Shown: in pieces, positions 56,889-64,000 of the stretch
Layout: the number at the start of each line of letters is the position of its first letter
Numbering within the stretch: the stretch's first letter is position 1
From: Stakelama sediminis
Lineage (GTDB): Bacteria > Pseudomonadota > Alphaproteobacteria > Sphingomonadales > Sphingomonadaceae
Direction of reading: 5' to 3'
Length of the DNA: 64,000 bases
Assembly (NCBI RefSeq): GCF_014199335.1
Contig: NZ_JACIJI010000002.1
Span: forward strand, 1-64,000
Program-made: the position numbers and the translations under genes
The notes under the pieces: model-generated
The model's database searches: none
What the model saw: only the letters and a program-made list of their open reading frames with translations
Told to the model about the DNA's origin: nothing

Positions 56889-57824
56889 TTGCGTGCATTT
56901 ATTTTTCCCGGACAGGGCAGTCAGGCCGTCGGCATGGGCAAGGCGCTGGCAGAGGCCAGCCCTGCCGCGCGTGAAGTGTTTGAGGAAGTCGACGAAGCGC
57001 TGGGCCAGCATCTTGCGCGTCTGATGGCCGAAGGGCCGGAGGATGCGTTGACGCTGACCGAAAATGCCCAGCCCGCGATCATGGCCAATGCCATTGCCGT
57101 ATTGCGTGTGCTGGAAAAGGAAGGCGGTATCCGCCTTGCCGACAAGGCCGATTTCGTCGCCGGGCACAGCCTGGGCGAATATACCGCCCTGTGCGCAGCG
57201 GGGGCGCTGGATCTTGCCAGCACCGCGAAACTGCTGAAGCAGCGCGGACAGGCGATGCAGGCCGCCGTGCCGGTAGGCGAAGGCGCGATGGCTGCTCTGC
57301 TGGGAGCCGACCGCGAAAAGGCTCAGGCGATTGCCGATACCGCTGCCGAGGGCGAAGTTTGCAGCGTCGCCAACGACAACGACCCGACTCAGGTGGTGAT
57401 TTCGGGTGCGAAGGCGGCGGTCGAGCGGGCGGTGCCGCTGGCGAAGGAAATGGGCGCGCGCCGGGCGGTGCTGCTGCCGGTTTCCGCGCCGTTCCATTGT
57501 CCGTTGATGCAGCCTGCCGCCGATGCGATGGAAAAGGCGCTGGCGGCGGTCGATCTGCGCGCGCCGCTGGTGCCCGTCTATGCCAATGTGACCGCCGCGC
57601 CGGTGGCGGATGCGGATACCATCCGCACGCTGCTGGTCGAGCAGGTGACGGGCATGGTGCGCTGGCGCGAATCGGTGTTGGCAATGGTCGAGGCGGGTGT
57701 GGGCGATTTCGTCGAGCTGGGCGGCAAGGTGCTGAGTTCGATGGTCAAGCGCACCGCACCCGACACGACACAGACCAGCGTGGTGACGATGGACGATATC
57801 GAGGCGCTGATAAAGGCGCTCTGA
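56889..57824 (+). CDS. fabD: Malonyl-CoA:ACP transacylase
   Basis: 311 residues. The nucleophile is in GHSLGEYTALCAAG, with PGQGSQ near the start and the catalytic His in SAPFHCPLM. It loads malonate onto ACP for fatty-acid synthesis. The start codon is TTG (56889) with GGAG about 8 bases upstream; no ATG lies in frame near the family start. It leads fabD-fabG-acpP-fabF-mltG. Confidence 0.96.
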   Translation: MRAFIFPGQGSQAVGMGKALAEASPAAREVFEEVDEALGQHLARLMAEGPEDALTLTENAQPAIMANAIAVLRVLEKEGGIRLADKADFVAGHSLGEYTALCAAGALDLASTAKLLKQRGQAMQAAVPVGEGAMAALLGADREKAQAIADTAAEGEVCSVANDNDPTQVVISGAKAAVERAVPLAKEMGARRAVLLPVSAPFHCPLMQPAADAMEKALAAVDLRAPLVPVYANVTAAPVADADTIRTLLVEQVTGMVRWRESVLAMVEAGVGDFVELGGKVLSSMVKRTAPDTTQTSVVTMDDIEALIKAL

Positions 57825-57837
57825 GGAGACAGGAATA

Positions 57838-58575
57838 ATGTTCGATCTTACAGGCATGACCGCGCTGGTGACGGGCGCTTCGGGCGGTATCGGCTCGGCG
57901 ATTGCGAAGTCGCTGGCGGGGCAGGGCGCGCGGCTGGCGCTGTCAGGTTCCAATATCGACAAACTGGAGGCGTTTCGCACGGAACTGGGCGGCGATCACG
58001 TGGCGCTGCCGTGCAACCTTTCCGACGGTGCCGCAGTGGACCAGCTTGTGCCGCAGGCGGTAGAAGCGCTGGGCAAACTCGACATTCTCGTCAACAATGC
58101 TGGTGTCACGCGCGACAACCTTGCCATGCGGATGAAGGACGACGAATGGGATCAGGTGATCCGCGTCAATCTGGAAGCCGCGTTCCGGCTTGCGCGTGCC
58201 GCCGCCAAACCGATGATGCGTGCGCGGTTCGGCCGTATCATCTCGATCACCTCGGTCGTCGGCGCGACCGGCAATCCCGGTCAGGCCAACTATGCAGCGT
58301 CGAAAGCGGGGCTGGTCGGCATGTCGAAAGCGCTGGCACAGGAACTGGCCAGCCGCGGGATTACCGTCAATTGCGTCGCGCCCGGCTTTATCCGCTCGGC
58401 GATGACCGACGTACTGCCCGACGCGCAGAAGGAAGCGCTGCTCGGCAGGATTCCGACCGGCGATCTGGGCGACGGCGCCGATATCGGTGCTGCCGTGGTG
58501 TATCTCGCCAGTAAGGAAGCGGGATATGTCACCGGGCAGACGCTGCATGTAAATGGCGGGATGGCAATGCTGTAA
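57838..58575 (+). CDS. fabG: 3-oxoacyl-ACP reductase
   Basis: 245 residues, classical SDR: TGASGGIGSAIA, NNAGVTRDNL, active-site YAASKAG and C-terminal GQTLHVNGGMAM. It reduces 3-oxoacyl-ACP with NADPH. Starts 13 bases after fabD. Confidence 0.97.
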   Translation: MFDLTGMTALVTGASGGIGSAIAKSLAGQGARLALSGSNIDKLEAFRTELGGDHVALPCNLSDGAAVDQLVPQAVEALGKLDILVNNAGVTRDNLAMRMKDDEWDQVIRVNLEAAFRLARAAAKPMMRARFGRIISITSVVGATGNPGQANYAASKAGLVGMSKALAQELASRGITVNCVAPGFIRSAMTDVLPDAQKEALLGRIPTGDLGDGADIGAAVVYLASKEAGYVTGQTLHVNGGMAML

Positions 58576-58640
58576 TCGCGTTTTATCGCGGGTTGCAGCA
58601 TGATTTGACGGCTTTTTATTGCGCTGAAGTGCATGACGGA

Positions 58641-58677
58641 GAGCAGTGCCCCCCTTGTCAGGGGCTCGGCACCGCTC
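58641..58677. other. Hairpin in the fabG-acpP gap
   Basis: An interrupted stem (GAGCAGTGCC/GGCACCGCTC with one mismatch, plus inner CCCC/GGGG) in the 149-bp gap before acpP. No T run follows. It may be a processing, stability or attenuation structure that lets acpP be expressed at a different level from fabG. Confidence 0.45.
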
Positions 58678-58724
58678 TAGGTGCGTTTCAGAATCGAAAA
58701 ACCTTGCCAGAAGAGGAATAGGGA

Positions 58725-58961
58725 ATGAGCGAGACCGCCGATCGGGTACGCAAGATCGTCGTCGAGCATCTGGGCGTAGAAGCCGACAAGGTGACCGAAG
58801 ACGCAAGCTTCATTGATGATCTGGGCGCTGACAGCCTCGACATCGTTGAGCTGGTGATGGCGTTTGAAGAAGAATTCGGTGTCGAAATCCCCGATGATGC
58901 GGCCGAAAAGATCACGACCGTGAAGGACGCGATCACCTATATCGACGAGCATCAGGGCTGA
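58725..58961 (+). CDS. acpP: Acyl carrier protein
   Basis: 78 residues, strongly acidic, with the phosphopantetheine serine S37 in [10 protein letters not shown]. It carries the growing acyl chain. AGAGGAA and GGGA precede the ATG. Confidence 0.98.
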   Translation: MSETADRVRKIVVEHLGVEADKVTEDASFIDDLGADSLDIVELVMAFEEEFGVEIPDDAAEKITTVKDAITYIDEHQG

Positions 58962-59004
58962 TCGAACGATACGATCACCGTCCCATATGGGCCGGGTGAC
59001 ATGA

Positions 59005-59051
59005 AAACGGCTCCCCGGCCCGGGTGAAACAACCGGGTTAGGGAGCCGTTT
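59005..59051 (+). other. Large hairpin between acpP and fabF (attenuator/terminator-like)
   Basis: A perfect 11-bp outer stem (AAACGGCTCCC at 59005-59015, GGGAGCCGTTT at 59041-59051) enclosing an inner CCCGG/CCGGG stem (59019-59023, 59033-59037). It sits 31 bases before the fabF start and is followed by a T-rich stretch. It could end most acpP transcripts while allowing partial read-through into fabF. Confidence 0.6.
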
Positions 59052-59082
59052 CAGTTTCATGGATGGTTTTGGAGAGATGGCA

Positions 59083-60342
59083 ATGCGTCGCGTCGTCGTG
59101 ACTGGACTTGGCCTTGTCACCCCGCTGGGTGGCGATGTTGAAACGAGCTGGAAGAATATTCTCGCCTCAAAATCCGGGGCGGCGACGATCACACGTTTCG
59201 ACGCCACCGATTTCCAGAGCAACTATGCCTGCGAAGTAAAGCCCGCCGATCACGAATATGGCTTCGATGCCGGGAGGCGCGTCGATCATAAGATCCAGCG
59301 CCAGGTCGATCCGTTCATCGTGTTCGGCATCGATGCCGCGGGGCAGGCGATCGAAGATGCCGGCCTGACCGACATGACCGAGGAAGAGCGCTATCGCGCC
59401 GGTTGCTCGATCGGGTCGGGTATCGGCGGTCTGCCGGGCATCGAGAGCGAATCGCTGGTGCTGGAGCATAAGGGGCCGAAGCGGGTCAGTCCGCATTTCG
59501 TCCATGGCCGCCTGATCAATCTGATCTCCGGTCAGGTGTCGATCAAATACGGCCTGATGGGGCCGAATCATGCGGTTGTCACCGCCTGTTCCACCGGTGC
59601 GCACTCAATCGGTGATGCCGCGCGGATGATCGCGATGGACGATGCCGATGTGATGCTGGCTGGCGGTGCGGAAAGCGCCATCTGTCCGATCGGCATTGCG
59701 GGTTTCGGTCAGGCTCGGGCGCTGTCCACCGGCTTTCGCGACGATCCGACCAAGGGCAGCCGCCCCTATGATGCCGATCGCGACGGCTTCGTGATGGGCG
59801 AAGGTGCTGGTGTCGTCGTGCTGGAAGAATATGAGCGTGCCAAGGCACGCGGCGCGAAAATCTATGCTGAAGTCATCGGCTATGGCCTGTCGGGCGATGC
59901 CTATCACGTGACCGCGCCGCACCCGGAAGGATCGGGTGCGTTCCGCTCGATGGAAATGGCGATGAAGAAGTCCGGCCTGTCGCTGTCCGATATCGATTAT
60001 GTCAACGCACACGGCACCTCGACGCCGCTGGGCGACGAGCTGGAGCTGGGTGCGGTTCGCCGCCTGTTCGGCGATGCCATCGGCACAATGTCGATGAGCT
60101 CGACCAAATCCGCCATCGGTCACTTGCTGGGTGGTGCCGGTGCGGTGGAAAGCATCTTCTGCATCCTTGCCATGCGCGACCAGATCGTGCCGCCGACGCT
60201 GAACCTCGACAATCCGAGCGAGAATTGCGCGGGCGTCGACCTCGTTCCGCACACCGCGAAGGAGCGCAAGGTGAAGGCGGTCCTCAACAACAGCTTCGGT
60301 TTCGGCGGCACCAACGCTTCGCTGGTGATGAAGGCGCTGTGA
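59083..60342 (+). CDS. fabF: 3-oxoacyl-ACP synthase II
   Basis: 419 residues. Catalytic triad regions: Cys in TACSTGAHS, His in NAHGTSTPLGD, and His in KSAIGHLLGGAG. It elongates acyl-ACP. The ATG at 59083 gives the family start MRRVVVTGLG and has GGAG upstream; an in-frame ATG at 59059 is less likely. Confidence 0.97.
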   Translation: MRRVVVTGLGLVTPLGGDVETSWKNILASKSGAATITRFDATDFQSNYACEVKPADHEYGFDAGRRVDHKIQRQVDPFIVFGIDAAGQAIEDAGLTDMTEEERYRAGCSIGSGIGGLPGIESESLVLEHKGPKRVSPHFVHGRLINLISGQVSIKYGLMGPNHAVVTACSTGAHSIGDAARMIAMDDADVMLAGGAESAICPIGIAGFGQARALSTGFRDDPTKGSRPYDADRDGFVMGEGAGVVVLEEYERAKARGAKIYAEVIGYGLSGDAYHVTAPHPEGSGAFRSMEMAMKKSGLSLSDIDYVNAHGTSTPLGDELELGAVRRLFGDAIGTMSMSSTKSAIGHLLGGAGAVESIFCILAMRDQIVPPTLNLDNPSENCAGVDLVPHTAKERKVKAVLNNSFGFGGTNASLVMKAL

Positions 60343-60373
60343 GCCGCATCATGATCGCGCGGGCCTGACTCCC

Positions 60374-61342
60374 ATGCGAAAGATCGGCTGCCTTGGTCTG
60401 GTCCTTGCGCTTGCGGTGCTGGCCGGGCTGTTCATGGTCGTCCATGCATGGGGTGGGGCGGGGCCGTTGCCGCAGAATACGACGGTGCAGGTAAAGCGCG
60501 GAGCGACGCTCAGCGATGCCGCGCAGGCGCTGCAACAGGCGGGCGCAATCCGGTCGGCGCGCCGCTTCACGGTGCTTGCGCGCGTGCTGGGGGCGAGTGC
60601 GCCGATCCGTGCCGGGGAATATCGCATCCCCGCGCATCTCAGCCAGTCCGACATTTTGAAGATGATGCAGGGCGGCAAGACGCTGCAGCGCTTTGTCACG
60701 ATTCCTGAAGGGTTTCCCGCGGTGTTGGTGCAGCAGAAGCTGATGGAAGCGCCGGGACTGACCGGGAAGGTGCCGGTGCCGATCGAGGGTACGGTGCTGC
60801 CCGACAGCTACAGCTATCAACGAGGCGATACGCGTGAAGAGGTATTGCAGCGGATGCAAAAGGCGATGGTCGACTATCTGGCCGCCGCGTGGAAAAAGCG
60901 CTCGCCGCGCACGGTGGTCAAGACGCCGCGTCAGGCGATTATCCTTGCCTCCATCGTCGAGAAGGAAACTGCCAAGCCGTCCGAACGTCCGATGATCGCT
61001 GCCGTCTATTCGAACCGGTTGCGGCTCGGGATGTTGTTACAGGCCGATCCGACTGTCATCTATCCGATTACGCTGGGCAGGCCGCTGGGGCGGCGCATCC
61101 TGCGTTCGGAACTGGAAGCGGTGAACGGGTACAATACCTATGCTTCGCCCGGATTGCCGGCGGGTCCGATCGCCAATCCGGGGCGTGCGTCGATCGACGC
61201 GGTGCTGCATCCGGCCGACAGCGATGCGCTGTATTTCGTGGCTGACGGCACGGGGGGCCATGTCTTCTCCAATACGCTGGAGCAGCACGACGCCAATGTG
61301 CAGAAATGGTATGCCATTCGCCGCAAACGCGGTGAGATGTAG
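60374..61342 (+). CDS. mltG: Endolytic transglycosylase MltG (YceG)
   Basis: 322 residues: one N-terminal membrane anchor, a LysM-like region (TTVQVKRGATLSDAAQALQQAG) and the YceG catalytic domain with the catalytic Glu in ASIVEKETAKPSERP and later NPGRASIDAVLHP. It cuts nascent glycan strands in the periplasm. It follows fabF by 31 bases, a common arrangement in alphaproteobacteria. Confidence 0.95.
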   Translation: MRKIGCLGLVLALAVLAGLFMVVHAWGGAGPLPQNTTVQVKRGATLSDAAQALQQAGAIRSARRFTVLARVLGASAPIRAGEYRIPAHLSQSDILKMMQGGKTLQRFVTIPEGFPAVLVQQKLMEAPGLTGKVPVPIEGTVLPDSYSYQRGDTREEVLQRMQKAMVDYLAAAWKKRSPRTVVKTPRQAIILASIVEKETAKPSERPMIAAVYSNRLRLGMLLQADPTVIYPITLGRPLGRRILRSELEAVNGYNTYASPGLPAGPIANPGRASIDAVLHPADSDALYFVADGTGGHVFSNTLEQHDANVQKWYAIRRKRGEM

Positions 61343-61359
61343 GCTGATCTGACCGTATC

Positions 61360-61386
61360 CCGGCCTGAATCATTCAGGCCGGTTTT
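61360..61386 (+). terminator. Rho-independent terminator after mltG
   Basis: A perfect stem CCGGCCTGAAT/ATTCAGGCCGG with a one-base centre (functional loop formed by the inner bases), followed by TTTT. It separates the convergent fab-mltG and eda groups. Confidence 0.8.
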
Positions 61387-61411
61387 CAGATATTCTGTCG
61401 GTTACAGGATT

Positions 61412-62020
61412 TCAGGCTCCAAGTCGGGATGCCGCCCGGGCCTTCGCCTCGACTGCTTCCATGCCTGCGTCCTTGGGCGTCACCCAGCTTCCGCCGACGC
61501 ACAGGACGGGATCGAAAGCGAGCCATTCGGGGGCGCTGGCTTCGGTAATGCCCCCGGTCGGGCAGAATTTGCACTGATAGAAGGGCGCGGCGAGTGCCTT
61601 GAGCGCCTTCAACCCGCCCGCGGCCTCCGCCGGGAAGAATTTGAAATGCGTCAGGCCGAGGTCAAGCCCGCGCATCAGGTCACCGGCATTGGCGATACCG
61701 GGCAGAAACGGCGTGCCCGCTGCCTGAATGGGCTTTACCACCGCTTCGGTCAGGCCTGGAGAGACGATGAATTCGACGCCTGCGTCGATCACCTGTTGCG
61801 CCTGTTCGGCATTGATCACCGTGCCCGCTCCGACAATCGCGCCCGGTACCTTTTTCATCTCCGCGATCACATCCATCGCGACCGGGGTACGCAGTGTCAC
61901 TTCCAGCACGCGCAGACCGCCCGCGACGAGGGCTTCGGCAAGCGGTTTGGCCTGTGCCGCATCATGGACCGCCAGCACGGGGATGACGGGGCTGGTGCGC
62001 ATGATCGTTTCGATGCTCAT
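61412..62020 (-). CDS. eda: 2-keto-3-deoxy-6-phosphogluconate aldolase
   Basis: 202 residues, class I KDPG/KHG aldolase. The catalytic Glu lies in LEVTLRTP and the Schiff-base Lys in HFKFFPAEAAGG. It splits KDPG into pyruvate and glyceraldehyde-3-phosphate, the last Entner-Doudoroff step. ATG overlaps the glk stop by 4 bp. Confidence 0.95.
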   Translation of the reverse strand: MSIETIMRTSPVIPVLAVHDAAQAKPLAEALVAGGLRVLEVTLRTPVAMDVIAEMKKVPGAIVGAGTVINAEQAQQVIDAGVEFIVSPGLTEAVVKPIQAAGTPFLPGIANAGDLMRGLDLGLTHFKFFPAEAAGGLKALKALAAPFYQCKFCPTGGITEASAPEWLAFDPVLCVGGSWVTPKDAGMEAVEAKARAASRLGA

Positions 62021-62985
62021 TGCGTATGTTCCTGTGCAAAGGCCGCTGCCGCGCCGAACAGGCCGGGTTGCGGATGGGTGATGAGTTTTACGGGGATGGA
62101 CTGCATCAGCGACTGGAACCGGCCCTTGGCCGCGAACCGCTGACCAAAGCCGGATTCGAGCAGATTGTCTTTGAGGCGAAGGCCAAGCCCACCGGCAATC
62201 ACCACGGCGGTCGGGCCGTGCGCAAGCGCCAGATCGCCTGCAACCGCACCCAGCGCCAGACAGAAGCGGTCGAGTGCCGCCACCGCCAGCTTGTCTTCCC
62301 CCTTGAACGCTGCTTCCCAGATCGCGCGGTCATCCTGAAACGAGACGCGCTCGCCCTCCAGCGCCGCCAGCGTTTCGTATATGCCGACAATTGCCGGGCC
62401 GGAGCACACGCGCTCGACGGAAACGCGGGTATAGGTGTTGCGCAGCCGCTTCAGTAGCTGGTCCTCAATCCCGTCGAGCGGCGAAAAGTCCATATGCCCG
62501 CCTTCGGTTTCAATGACATGATAGCCGTTCCTGACACGCAGTACCTGCGCAACGCCCAGTCCGGTTCCTGGGCCGCAAATGGTGATCGAGCCATGATCGG
62601 GCAGCGGTGCTTCGGCACCGCAGAGGTGAATGAAATAATCGTCGTCTAGTTGCGCAACGGCATGACCCACTGCCCCGAAATCGTTGACCAGCGTCCAGGT
62701 GTCGACGTTCAGCCGCGAGTTGATGAGCGGCGGACGAATGATCCAAGGATTGTTGGTCATCTTGATCAGCGTATCGTTGATCGGCGAGGCGATGGCGATG
62801 CTGATCGCGCGGGGCAGGTCGCGACCGAATTGCTTTCCCGCCGCCTGCCAGGCGAGTTGCAGGCTGGCATGCTCATGCGTTTTCAGCGTGACCGGATCGC
62901 CGAGCGATAGGACTTTGCCGTCCTCCACCTCCGCGATGGCGAAGCGCGCATGGGTTCCGCCAATATCGGCTGCGACCACTTCCAT
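62017..62985 (-). CDS. glk: Glucokinase (ROK-unrelated, Glk type)
   Basis: 322 residues with ADIGGTHARFAIAE (phosphate 1), ICGPGTGLGVA and the C-terminal VVIAGGLGLRL, typical of the bacterial glucokinase family of E. coli Glk. It phosphorylates glucose with ATP. It starts 12 bases after the edd stop. Confidence 0.94.
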   Translation of the reverse strand: MEVVAADIGGTHARFAIAEVEDGKVLSLGDPVTLKTHEHASLQLAWQAAGKQFGRDLPRAISIAIASPINDTLIKMTNNPWIIRPPLINSRLNVDTWTLVNDFGAVGHAVAQLDDDYFIHLCGAEAPLPDHGSITICGPGTGLGVAQVLRVRNGYHVIETEGGHMDFSPLDGIEDQLLKRLRNTYTRVSVERVCSGPAIVGIYETLAALEGERVSFQDDRAIWEAAFKGEDKLAVAALDRFCLALGAVAGDLALAHGPTAVVIAGGLGLRLKDNLLESGFGQRFAAKGRFQSLMQSIPVKLITHPQPGLFGAAAAFAQEHTQ

Positions 62986-62997
62986 GCCATTTTCTCC

Positions 62998-64000
62998 TTA
63001 CAGTTCTGCCGACGCCAATATTGCCGAAGCGCCCTTTTCGGCTTCATCGGCGGCACCACGCATCAGGGCAAACAGTTCACGGCCTGTGCCGGTTGCAGGC
63101 GGCGGTGCTTTTGCCAGTTCGCGCTGCGCCCATTCGGCTGGATCGACTTTGGCATCCAGCGTCCCGGCTTCGGCGTCGAGGCGGATGATATCGCCGTCGC
63201 GGATCTTCGCGATCGGACCGCCGCCCAGTGCTTCGGGGCTGAGATGAATGGCGCACGGCACCTTGCCGCTGGCACCCGACATCCGGCCGTCGGTGACCAG
63301 CGCGACGCGAAAGCCCCGGTTTTGCAGCACACTGAGCGGTGGCGTCAGCTTGTGGAGTTCGGGCATGCCATTGGCTTTCGGTCCCTGAAAGCGGACGACG
63401 ACCACGACATCGCGGTCGAGCTCTCCCGCCTTGAACGCTGCCTGCACCGATGCCTGATCGGAAAAAACGCGTGCCGGTGCCTCGATCACCCAGCGATCTT
63501 CCTCGACCGCGCTTGTCTTGATGCAGGCGCGGCCCAGATTTCCGATCAGGATGCGGAAACCGCCTTCGGCCGAGAAGGGGCGGTCGACGGTGCGTACGAT
63601 CTTGTCATCGCCGCTTTCCTTCGGATGCGCATTCCAGACCAGCATATCGTCCTTGATCGTCGGCTTGGTCGCATAGGCGGGGAAACCCTTGTCCGCGACC
63701 GTCAGGATATCGGAATGGATCAGCCTGCCGTTGATCAGCTCGCGGATGACGAAGGAGGGGCCACCGGCATCTTCGAACATGTTCACGTCGGCCGACCCGT
63801 TGGGATAAACGCGGGTAAGCAGCGGTACGACCTTCGACAGCCGGTCGAAATCCTCCCAGTCGAGGACGATGCCTGCCGAACGCGCAATGGCGGGCAGATG
63901 GATCAGGTGGTTGGTCGATCCGCCGGTAGCGAGCAGCACGATGGCCGCATTGATGATCGCCTTTTCATCGACGCAATGGCCGACGGGGCGATAGTCATTG
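62998..64000 (-). CDS. edd: Phosphogluconate dehydratase (partial, cut by window edge)
   Basis: The C-terminal ~333 residues are present and the frame stays open to the window end, so the N-terminal ~270 residues lie outside. IlvD/Edd family segments: [55 protein letters not shown]. It is an iron-sulphur enzyme converting 6-phosphogluconate to KDPG. The cluster order edd-glk-eda fits a glucose Entner-Doudoroff operon. Confidence 0.95.
   Translation of the reverse strand, partial: NDYRPVGHCVDEKAIINAAIVLLATGGSTNHLIHLPAIARSAGIVLDWEDFDRLSKVVPLLTRVYPNGSADVNMFEDAGGPSFVIRELINGRLIHSDILTVADKGFPAYATKPTIKDDMLVWNAHPKESGDDKIVRTVDRPFSAEGGFRILIGNLGRACIKTSAVEEDRWVIEAPARVFSDQASVQAAFKAGELDRDVVVVVRFQGPKANGMPELHKLTPPLSVLQNRGFRVALVTDGRMSGASGKVPCAIHLSPEALGGGPIAKIRDGDIIRLDAEAGTLDAKVDPAEWAQRELAKAPPPATGTGRELFALMRGAADEAEKGASAILASAEL

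Overview
The window looks like a chromosomal piece of an alphaproteobacterium of the Sphingomonadales (Sphingomonas/Sphingobium/Novosphingobium-like). The evidence is a high-GC coding pattern, large TonB-dependent receptors, an edd-glk-eda Entner-Doudoroff cluster, and a typical alphaproteobacterial mreBCD-mrdA-rodA block. No species is claimed.

Region 1 (about 0.66-33.8 kb) is an accessory locus and the main interest. It has two parts. The first is extracytoplasmic: a 999-residue TonB receptor, a GH35-like beta-galactosidase, a GH127 beta-L-arabinofuranosidase, two large secreted proteins of unknown specificity (one DUF5695-like, one apparently six-hairpin), a DPP-IV-like S9 peptidase, a DUF885 zinc peptidase, two large Asp-box (BNR) propeller proteins and a second TonB receptor. 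The second is a 4-hydroxyproline route: hydroxyproline 2-epimerase, a FAD-dependent D-hydroxyproline dehydrogenase candidate, a dihydrodipicolinate-synthase-family deaminase, an APC permease, an M24 X-Pro peptidase and an Ldh2-type imino-acid reductase. Beta-L-arabinofuranose attached to hydroxyproline is the hallmark of plant extensins, and galactan on hydroxyproline that of arabinogalactan proteins. I therefore infer a system that strips glycans from plant hydroxyproline-rich glycoproteins, degrades the peptide and catabolises the hydroxyproline. A GntR/FCD regulator is encoded in the middle. Eight intergenic copies of an inverted repeat, GTATA-N3-TATAC, lie in front of the genes of this locus, including the regulator itself. 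I found none elsewhere in the window by reading. This looks like one self-contained regulon.

Region 2 (33.9-45.9 kb) holds a small secreted protein with a divergent winged-helix/TPR regulator, a six-gene operon (PepSY protein, response regulator, histidine kinase, TolC-like protein, RND adaptor, RND pump) in which each of the last four genes overlaps its predecessor by 4 bp, and a lone polysaccharide flippase.

Region 3 (46-64 kb) is core genome: tRNA-Lys(CTT), rodA-mrdA-mreD-mreC-mreB (minus strand), divergent mutL with a DUF4336 gene, rpsF-rpsR-rplI, an RcnB-like protein, fabD-fabG-acpP-fabF-mltG, and eda-glk-edd, with edd cut by the right edge. The left edge carries the decayed 3' end of an IS3-family transposase.
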